Shown here one piece after another: positions 55,501-64,000 of a DNA stretch of 64,000 bases. This stretch comes from Bugula neritina (lineage: Eukaryota; Bryozoa; Gymnolaemata; Cheilostomatida; Bugulidae). The stretch lies in the NCBI GenBank assembly GCA_964035545.1, contig OZ037765.1, positions 16,796,698 to 16,860,697 on the forward strand, given 5' to 3'. Positions within the stretch are counted from its first letter, which is position 1, and every line of letters begins with the position of its first letter. Under the pieces are notes generated by a model, which did no database searches, was not told the DNA's origin, and was given only the letters and a program-made list of their open reading frames with translations. The position numbers were made by a program, and so were the translations under genes.

Positions 55501-58500
55501 AAAGAAAAGCTATCATGTTTTATAAGCTTCGAGATATGGAGATATGCTACCTGATCGTTCATTTCTGTATGACATGTTCCATACTTTTGGTGTATACAGT
55601 TTGCTCTTAAATTTTAAACTTTTGAGAAACTGGCTGTGAAAGTGAATGTGAACTCTACCATAACATATGTGTATGTGTGAGTAAGTGTGTATGTGTGAGT
55701 AAGTGTGTATGTGTGAGTAAGTGTATATATGTGAGTAAGTGTGTATATGTGAGTAAGTGTGTATATGTGTGAGTAAGTGTGTATATGTGAGTAAGTGTGT
55801 ATATGTGAGTAAGTGTATATGTGTGAGTAAGTGTGTATATGTGAGTAAATATGTATGTGTGAGTAAGTGTATATGTGTGAGTAAATGTGTATGTGTGAGT
55901 AAAAGTGTATGTGTTAGTAAAAGTGTATGTGTTAGTAAGTGTGTATATGTGAGTAAGTGTATATATGTGAGTAAGTGTGTATGTGAGTAAGTGTGTATGT
56001 GAGCAACTGTATATGGGACTGTGCTTACAGGAGTGTATCGAGCTATTCAACCCGAACAGACACCACATCACATTGAGATTCTAGAACAACCCATGGAGTT
56101 TGGCTACAGGTTCCGCTATGAGGTGGAAGGTAAAGCACATGGTGGCTTGCAGGGTCAGAGTTCTAAAACCGCCACTGGGTCAAGAAGGGGGGCTAAAATT
56201 TATCCGGAGATTAAGGTGAGTTGGTGCCTAGATATTACTTAGTAAATTTAATTTAGACAGTATCGAAACATTCAGGGTGATTTTCAGAACATATTATGCC
56301 TTTAAATTCCATAAAAGTTGTCTTCGTTTATTTTACAGTTTCAATTCACCTGTTCATGACTCTATCTTCGTGCTAGAAACGTTATAGAGCTAATACTGAT
56401 TATTGCTAACTCTCATAACATGTTATTCTTAGCTTCTGCAATGCACATATCATTCACTAAGATAGTTTAAAAGTTTTAAACACAGGCTATACATACTGCT
56501 AGCTGAGAACAACTAATAAAGTTACCCTGGTACAGATATCAAGATCCTAAGTTACTGTCGATTGAAAGATCTAAAATCAGATAAAACTACCTAGTTTCAA
56601 CGTAATTTATGACATCATATATGTAAAAGCTATAATTTATAGTTTGTGAAACAATATTCATTGGTTTCTCATGTATCTATCTCAGGTTGAGGCAGCCATT
56701 TCAGTTACGTTCAGATGTACAAATGTTAGGCAATTCTAACATCAAATTGTAGTTAATCATTTTAGCAACAGTTTTTCTACTATAACAGCTTCAAGGGACT
56801 TCCTACTGCTGAATCTACACACCCTGAATAATGTATTGCTCTCTTGTTAGTGAATTGTGTTATACTACCCTGCAGTCATGTTAGATGACCTTATGGATTC
56901 TCACGAATAGAAATGGTTCACTGTATTCTTGTTGTGTCTCAGGTGTGTAATGTGCCGGGTTCCGTCAGGCAGCTAGATATTGAGGCACGGCTGGTTTCTG
57001 CTAGGGAAGACTTTTATCCTCACCCTAATAAATGCTCTGGCAAGTTTTGTAATCAGAATGGCGTTTACCGAAGAACCTTAAAGCGATCAGAAAGTACTGA
57101 TTTCAACCTTACGTATGTTGCTACATCCATTCAAATGTTTTAGAGTGGTATTTTATGATTGCTTGCAAAATTTAAAAGAATTAATTTTTAAAAATTTGCT
57201 TCAATTGTTAGAGAGGTATGCTGTTTACAACTAAACACAGGATATAAGTTTTTTTTACTGCAATGTTCTACCATTAATCAATTAAAAATGTTTTCAATAT
57301 AGCATGTGTGCTCATAGGTTTGGGAATTTGACCATTCTTCAAATAAAGAAACAGGATCAGAAGGGATCCCTTCTTGGACAACTTCAGGACATAAATAGTA
57401 AATATATACATAAAATGAAGGATTAATCTAAATTTACCAATCTATAAAAAATGCACTATTTATTTTCTGCATGACCTTTTAAGTGTTCTATGAAAAAATT
57501 ATTTGTATGATATATGAATGGTTTACAATTTCTTGACTGTGCATTCAATACCTTTATTAGTAAATAGCAATATTTGATTAACAAGTTTGTGTCTACTTTT
57601 ACTTACAACTTTATTAATACAGCATTACAATTTTCATAACTTTAAGACTAAATCTTTCGATAACATATTTTTTCTAGAAAATGTTTCCCTCAAACCCCGC
57701 ATGACTCCAGATGAGATTGAGAAGAAGTGTGATGAGTTAACGAAAGTGAAGCACAATGGAGTTGTCAGAATTAGATTTCAAGCCTCATACTTTGATGAAA
57801 TGACTCAGCAGTGGAATATAGCTGTTGCACACACTACGCCTGTGCATGATCAAAGTATGTACATGCTGTTCTACCTCTCACTACAATATGTATATAGTAT
57901 GTGTAGTATAGTATGTATAGTATAGTATGTATAGTGCAGTATGTATAGTATAATATGTATATAGTGCAGTATGTATAGTATAGTATGTGTAGTATAGTAT
58001 GTATAGTGCAGTATGTGTAGTATAGTATGTGTATAATACAGTATGTATAGTATAATATGTATATAGTATGTATAGTATAATATGTATATCGTATGTATAG
58101 TATAATATGTATATAGTATAGTATGTATAGTATAATATGTATATAGTATGTATAGTATAATATGTATATAGTATGTATAGTATAATATGTATATAGTATG
58201 TATAGTATAATATGTATATAGTATGTATAGTATAATATGTATATAGTATGTATAGTATAATATGTATATAATATGTATAGTATAATATGTATATAGTATG
58301 TATAGTATAATATGTATATAGTATGTGTAGTATAATATGTATATAATATGTATAGTATAATATGTATATAGTATGTATAGTATAATATGTATATAGTATG
58401 TATAGTATAATATGTATATAGTATGTATAGTATAATATGTATATAGTATGTATAGTATAATATGTATATAGTATGTATAGTATAATATGTATATAGTATG

Positions 58501-61181
58501 TATAGTATAATATGTATATAATATGTATAGTATAATATGTATATAGTATGTATAGTATAATATGTATATAGTATGTATAGTATAATATGTATATAGTATG
58601 TATAGTATAATATGTATATAGTATGTATAGTATAATATGTATATAGTATGTATAGTATAATATGTATATAGTATGTATAGTATAATATGTATATAGTATT
58701 TATAGTATAATATGTATATATTATTTATAGTATAGTATGTATAGTACAGTATGTATAGTATAATATGTATATATTATAGTATATATGGCATAGGGTATAT
58801 AAGCAACACAATAACGATGGTGCTGTTAGCATGTGTCCGGTTGTAGAACAAACAAGTGCTGCCGAACTTCGCATATGCAGAGTGTCGTCTGCTGCAGCAC
58901 CAGTCACTGGAGGCACTCAGGAAATCTTTCTTCTCTGTGAGAAAGTTACAAAGGGTGAGCTAACCTTCCTCATACTAGTAATAGAATATAATACTACAGT
59001 GGTTATGTAGACTGTACACCTACTGTTCCACCATAATATAAATAGCTTGATTTGTTGATAATAAAGATAAAATGTTTGTAGATGATATAAAGGTGAAATT
59101 CAAGCATGGTGAATGGGAAGCAGATGGTAAATTTCAAGGAGCAGATGTTCATTTTCAGGTTGGTTTCGTGATTGTGTTCTAGGTTATTCCTTTCACCTAC
59201 ACTCTGTTCTCTATAGTATTACTTAGTAATTTATCTTTTGACATAATGATAAAAGTCTTTTTTGTGTGTAGTTCGCTATCGTGCTCATAGCACCTCCCTA
59301 CAAAGATCTGCATATTCAGAAGGAAGTAACTGTAGATCTCAAGCTCTTCAGGCCGTCTACAGGCACCTATAGCAAGCCCCTCCCTTTCACCTACTACCCT
59401 ACTCCATCAGGTAATGCTTGCTCTACTTGCCCCACCTAGTAACTTGCTGTACTTGTGTGCTGCTTATCTGGTGTGTAGTATATAGTGTGTGCTATTTTCA
59501 TCATTGATGGATATGAAAATAACACTCACAGAAAAGTATCATTAATATAATAGTGTGTTTACAGTTTGCCTTATGTGTAGATAACTCTGAATTATAAAGC
59601 ATTCATGTCGGTGATAACCAAATAATGCGCTTTCACCTGTAAGTTATAAATTAGAATAAATTAGAATTAGATCCTGTAAGTTGTAATGATGGTAGGATAA
59701 AATTTTCACATGAATATTGCATAAATAAAATTATGATTCATGGAAATTATTTGTGAAATATAAACTGGCGCAAGCCACTCTCTCACATGTGTATATTTCT
59801 GATGCTACAGTGGATGAGGGGCCAAGGAAGAGAAAACGAACTGATGGATATGGTCCTTCAGATTTACCTGGTTACCCGCCTTATCCGCCATTCGGAGGGC
59901 CCCCTTTCAGCGATGGACCTTCAAGTAAGTGTTAATATATACATTGCTCTAGTATGCATGGTGTGTTTTTGGTCAGTAGGTTGTTTTGTATTTGATGTTA
60001 TGAGCAGAGGCCTCATAAAATCTCCTGGAAAAGTTGTTGCCTTGTTGAATGGAGTTTCATGTTTACTGCTATAACTTAAACTGAGCAAGCAACCTGTCAA
60101 ACCATTGTACCAGAATCTGTTGATAAACTATCATTAAAGGCCAGCAGGATAGACTAACAATAATATATTTGCTTGAGTTTGTCATCAGTTTATGTTCACA
60201 GTTACAATAAGCCATAATTGTGACATAATGATATAAGGCTTAACCCAGAAAGCTAAATTTTAGAAGTTTTTTAACCAGGAAAATCAGACATGCTTAATGT
60301 GCAGGCGGGTAGAAAGCTGAATATATCTTATGTACTCTTCAATGTTAAAATGGCTTCTCAACTGGGTTGAGCATGATTATGATATTGTGGTGGTAGACTA
60401 AAAGTTTGTGACTATATTTATGTGTAGTAGAACTTATATGTTCAGACCAGGGTTGGGGTCAATTGCATATGAATGTAATTAATTACAATTTCAATTACAT
60501 GAGAATTTGTCAATTATAATTACAATTACAGTTGAAATAAATGTAATTAATTACAATTACAATTACACACAATGTAATTAATTACAATTACAATTACTTT
60601 TGTTTTCACAAGAGACAAATAGAAGTTATATAATCCCACTTCTGGGATCCAACTATCTGGGGCAATTTTGACAACTGAAACCTTCTTTGTTCTCAACAGT
60701 AACGAATACCGTGATAAATACGACATTAAATTAATTTGAACTTTTTTTAAGAGTAGGCAAGGCAGGAAACATATGAATTTTACAAAATTTAAAAATTTGA
60801 AGTAATTATGTAATTATACAGTAATTGTAAAATTCAATTACATTAGCAATGTAATTAATTACAATTACATTTTTATATATCAATTACAAATTACATTCAA
60901 TTACTCGAAAAAATGTAATTAATTACAACCAATTACAATTATCCCAACTCTAGTTCAGACCTGGTTATTATCTTTATGGTGTACTTTAAAGTAGGATAGA
61001 AATTGCCAACCTCAATGAAATTATTATTCTGTAAAAGCACTACATTTTTGCTTATCATTATGGATGTTATTACAACTGGGAGTATGTCTTTTAGATGGTG
61101 GTGGTGGTGGTGGCCAGGGTGAACATGGAGGCTCTTCATACAGCCCATATGGAGGGTATCAGTACTCTAGGACTGTCCCTG
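52570..61181 (+). CDS. NFKB: NF-kB (p100/p105-type Rel protein), 3' part outside window
   Basis: Twelve exons join in frame: 52570-52635, 53852-54031, 54230-54533, 56031-56215, 56943-57112, 57318-57397, 57678-57854, 58847-58954, 59082-59158, 59272-59410, 59811-59924 and 61095-61181, giving 562 aa and leaving phase 1 open. After a long N terminus with an Asn-Gly-Ile/Asp-Gly repeat (exon 3), the Rel homology domain runs from about HIEILEQP (196) to FTYYPTPS (495). It has the DNA-recognition loop RFRYEVEG and a dimerisation domain (VTGGTQEIFLLCEKV, FAIVLIAPPYKD). A nuclear signal (RKRKR, 501-505) and a Gly-rich tail (NGGGGG, GGSSYSPYGGYQYS) follow, as in p100/p105 proteins, where ankyrin repeats come next. 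The recognition loop has Val215 where the usual Cys sits. The gene is a dimeric transcription factor of immune and stress signalling. Confidence 0.93.
52881..53154. repeat. polypyrimidine minisatellite (units 52-58 bp)
   Basis: A 270-base pure C/T tract (plus strand) except for scattered A in TCAC. A block containing TCCCTTCCTCTCAC recurs at spacings of 58, 52 and 58 bases. It lies in intron 1 of the NF-kB gene. Such polypurine-polypyrimidine DNA can form triplexes. Confidence 0.9.
55667..56003. repeat. 14-20 bp minisatellite carrying GTGAGTAAGT
   Basis: About 18 units of the form GTGAGTAAGTGTGTAT with length variants. It fills the last part of intron 3 of the NF-kB gene and stops about 28 bases before exon 4. 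Each unit contains one or two consensus 5' splice-site hexamers. Confidence 0.92.
57884..58790. repeat. 25-bp minisatellite filling NF-kB intron 7
   Basis: Roughly 30 head-to-tail copies of a 25-base AT-rich unit containing GTATGTATAG and TATAATATG. The array occupies nearly all of the 992-base intron 7, starting about 30 bases after its donor and ending about 57 bases before its acceptor. Confidence 0.93.
60449..60953. mobile_element. hAT-like MITE with 8-bp target duplication
   Basis: Ends read AGGGTTGGGG on the left and, as reverse complement, CTAGAGTTGGG on the right. They are flanked by the direct repeat TTCAGACC (60441-60448 and 60954-60961). Both halves are full of TGTAATTAATTACA palindromes. 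No transposase is encoded. An 8-bp duplication and GTTGGG-type ends are features of hAT elements. It sits in intron 11 of the NF-kB gene. Confidence 0.82.
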
Positions 61182-61207
61182 GTATGTTTTATACTTAATT
61201 TCTAGAA

Positions 61208-61745
61208 AGTTTCTTGGTAGTATATAGATACTCTATTGCTAGTATATAGACAGTCTATTGCTAGTATATAGATAGTCTATTGGTGGTATATAGATAGTCT
61301 ACTGGTAGTATATAGACAGTCTATTGCTAGTATATAGACGGTCTATTGCTAGTATATAGATAGTCTATTGATGGTATAGAGATAGTCTATTGATGGTATA
61401 TAGACACTCTATTGTTAGTATATAGACAGTCTATTGGTAGTATATAGATAGTCTATTGATGGTATATAGACACTCTATTGTTAGTATATAGACAGTCTAT
61501 TGGTAGTATATAGATAGTCTATTGATGGTATATAGACGGTCTATTGCTAGTATATAGATAGTCTATTGATGGTATATAGATAGTCTACTGGTAGTATATA
61601 GACAGTCTATTGCTAGTATATAGACGGTCTATTGCTAGTATATAGATAGTCTATTGATGGTATATAGACACTCTATTGTTAGTATATAGACAGTCTATTG
61701 GTAGTATATAGATAGTCTATTGATGGTATATAGACAGCCTATTGG
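61208..61745. repeat. 22-bp minisatellite of short palindromes
   Basis: About 24 copies of a 22-base unit containing ATAGACAGTCTAT or ATAGATAGTCTAT, a palindrome with a single central base. Variants differ at the same few positions (GCTAG, GGTAG, GATGG). It begins shortly after the donor of NF-kB exon 12. Confidence 0.92.
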
Positions 61746-61883
61746 TAATATATATAATTGACTTTCCCTCTATCAAGTTGTCATGACAGTCTGTGAAAAC
61801 CTTTATAGAAAATCAATGAGTTGTTTATTATATCCTATAGTTTGCTCAGCTCCAGGTCAGAAAGTGAACACTAACTCTCTAGG

Positions 61884-62615
61884 CACACTTTGCCATAACG
61901 TCAACGGTACCGGCAAATGGCAGCCATTTTTTGAAAAGGCCGAGCTGACCGTAAAGTTGCGTTTATACCTCTGCTGAAAAAAGTACCGAGTTTAAATTAA
62001 TAATGCTTGTCCGGGTACCCCTTTATAGTCAAACTGAAACTCGTTGAAATCATATTGATGTGGTTGCTCACTTTCTGAAATTGAAATTTGACTCGCATAA
62101 TAGCTATTTGATGCCCTTTGTAAACGTCGTGAATTAGTGAAGCGAACAGCATAAAAGCGATAATTGAGAAGGCGTAGGCTATATAATTATAACCGTATAA
62201 GTATGTTGTCTAATCGCCAAAGTAATAACTAAATAACGATGTTTACAAGGAGTTATTACTTCTAATCTAAAATTTGCCGATTAAGTTTTCACAGTACAAA
62301 AATTTTTACGAGTGGCTTTTACAATGCAATGCAACTTGGTGAAATTTCAACCCGGCCAAATTGAAATTCTGACCGAAAATCGTGAAGGTATAAAGGCAAC
62401 TTCAGACATTACGGTAGGCCGAGGTTCAAATACTGCTTGATTCAAAAAGTAACATCAGGCTCCTATTTCACAAGGAGACATCTACGTCAACTCGTTGGAT
62501 ATAAATGTCTAGTGAAGTATCATAGACGTTATCCAATAGCGGGCTTTGAGAAATTCAGCTTGGACGCCAAACTGGCCAACATTTGACAGTACCGTCAACG
62601 TTACGGCAAAGTGTG
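61884..62615. mobile_element. non-autonomous DNA transposon with terminal inverted repeats
   Basis: Left end CACACTTTGCCATAACGT and right end (reverse complement) CACACTTTGCCGTAACGT start imperfect inverted repeats of about 35-45 bases. A second inner pair (GTTGCGTTTATACC near 61958; GGTATAAAGGCAAC near 62386) gives a nested layout. The interior encodes nothing recognisable. No target duplication is clear. It lies in the 3' flank or a downstream intron of the NF-kB gene. Confidence 0.7.
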
Positions 62616-63334
62616 AATCCGGTCTAATATTTTTACTAAAAAGAAACCCATGTCACTTGCATCTGTTTACTGTGGCAGCGTCCATGTTACAAGAAAAAAC
62701 TTTTTTTGCATTTGCATTTAAGTTCAGAGTGTTTGTAGTTATTTAGTTGTGCTGCAGAGTCTGAATAATTTGTGGTGAATCTATTGAAATAAACCAGTCA
62801 AACTTTAATGGCAAGATGTTGCAAAATCACACATACTTTTGAAATAGATCTTTTGATATAGCAGCACTCACTTGAATTGCTTGGACTCGGTGAAGTGTGC
62901 CTTATCCTAATGACAAATTACCGAAGTTTTACTTAGAACTTAGTTATGCTCAACCTTCCTGGTCTGCTTTATTTCCGCAGTTAGAATGAAATTTATAGCC
63001 TTCGGTGTTTGTACTACTGCAACTTCTGAAATATTTTGTTAATATTTTAAAATTCCATGAGTTTCTTATAAAACAAGCTTGCTTGAGTATACAACATTCA
63101 AACAGTCTGTAGATGACAGCTTAGTATATATGAATATTTTAATACTATATAAGTAAATAAATGAAGTGCGCCAGGGATTCCTTAATGTCTTCTTTGCTTG
63201 TGTCCAAGTTGATGTAGTTCGCATTTAGGCTGCATTTGCTTTGCTCTTGTCTCCATAAATTCTTCTTTGAGCTCAATTTTCACTCTTAATTTCTTCCTCC
63301 AGTCCAAGGTTGTCGCTTCATCACCATTTCCTCT

Positions 63335-63335
<1 letters not shown>
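62616..63335. other. non-coding, no feature seen
   Basis: Between the inverted-repeat element and the TAC array I see no exon, RNA or repeat. If the NF-kB gene continues past the right edge, this is intron. Confidence 0.3.
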
Positions 63336-63369
<34 letters not shown>

Positions 63370-63436
63370 GTACTACTACTAGTAGTAGTAGTAGTACTAC
63401 TACTACTGCTGCTACTACTACTACTACTACTACTAG

Positions 63437-63486
<50 letters not shown>

Positions 63487-63487
63487 G

Positions 63488-63549
<62 letters not shown>

Positions 63550-63550
63550 G

Positions 63551-63603
<53 letters not shown>

Positions 63604-64000
63604 GTACTGCTACTACTACTACTACTACTACTGCTACTGCTGCTGCTGCTGCTACTGCTACTACTACTACTACTACCGCTACTACCGCTACTACCACTGC
63701 TACCGCTGCTGCCGCTGCTGCTGCTGCTACTGCTACTGCTACTACTACTGCTACCGCTACCACTACCACTACTACTACTGCTAGTGCTACTACTACTACT
63801 ACTACTACTACTACTGCTACTACTACTGCTACTACTACTGCTACCGCTACCACTACCACTGCTACTGCTACTGCTACTGCTACTACTACTGCTACTGCTA
63901 CCGCTACCACTACTACTACTACTACTACTACTGCTAGTGCTACTAATACTACTACTACTGCTACTAGTGCTACTAGTTCTGCTACTACTGTTACTACTAC
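63336..64000. repeat. TAC trinucleotide array, open at right edge
   Basis: At least 660 bases of TAC/GTA repeats with TGC, CGC and AGT interruptions that become more frequent towards the right. The array runs off the window. On the minus strand it gives a long Val/Ala reading frame, which is a by-product of the repeat. Confidence 0.95.

Noticed and set aside
55655-56071. 138-aa minus-strand frame of HTYTLTHTY repeats
   Set aside because: It translates the GTGAGTAAGT minisatellite and lies opposite an NF-kB exon boundary.
57884-58790. CRISPR-like regularly spaced repeats
   Set aside because: Units are head-to-tail with no unique spacers, in an intron of a eukaryotic gene. The array at 61208-61745 is rejected for the same reason.
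63182-63910. 242-aa Val/Ala-rich minus-strand reading frame
   Set aside because: It is the translation of the TAC/GTA trinucleotide array and has no complexity or domain.

Overview
This window is AT-rich nuclear DNA from a eukaryote, most likely an invertebrate animal. Protein-coding exons are short and split by GT-AG introns. Introns and intergenic DNA hold LINE, SINE and MITE-type elements and many minisatellites. A Src-family kinase (SH3-SH2-kinase) and an NF-kB/Rel protein lie next to each other, which points to Metazoa or a very close relative. A sponge or another early-branching animal is only a guess. All exon models were built by hand from splice signals and phase continuity; every junction used keeps the frame.

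Layout. 1.2-4.8 kb (+): a five-exon gene for a small basic protein I do not recognise. 5.7-9.4 kb (-): a complete nine-exon GRWD1 orthologue (461 aa). 9.4-19.5 kb: a large divergent intergenic region with a candidate solo LTR and two patches of degenerate 6-bp-periodic DNA. 19.5-28.2 kb (+): an eight-exon gene for an 853-aa probable nuclear regulator, with an N-terminal paired-CxxC domain, an internal NuRD-type RRKQxxP motif and a zinc-ribbon-like Cys cluster resembling the C terminus of piggyBac transposases. 30.1-33.6 kb (-): a 5'-truncated non-LTR retrotransposon with an intact endonuclease-reverse transcriptase ORF. 36.2-44.0 kb (-): a ten-coding-exon Src-family tyrosine kinase (560 aa). 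44-52.5 kb: a second divergent intergenic region with two more 6-bp-periodic patches. 52.6-61.2 kb (+): twelve exons of an NF-kB protein covering the whole Rel homology domain, the nuclear localisation signal and a glycine-rich region; any ankyrin part would lie beyond the window. The right edge runs into a long TAC trinucleotide array.

The genes are not an operon. Src kinase and NF-kB are both signalling proteins, but their adjacency shows no shared function. GRWD1 is a ribosome-biogenesis/chromatin protein. The most unusual features are: the NF-kB introns, three of which carry minisatellites (two made of units containing consensus 5' splice-donor hexamers); an NF-kB DNA-recognition loop lacking the usual cysteine; an acidic insertion in the Src activation loop; the RRKQxxP plus piggyBac-like zinc-ribbon protein; and four patches of C/G-switching hexamer repeats confined to the two divergent intergenic regions.
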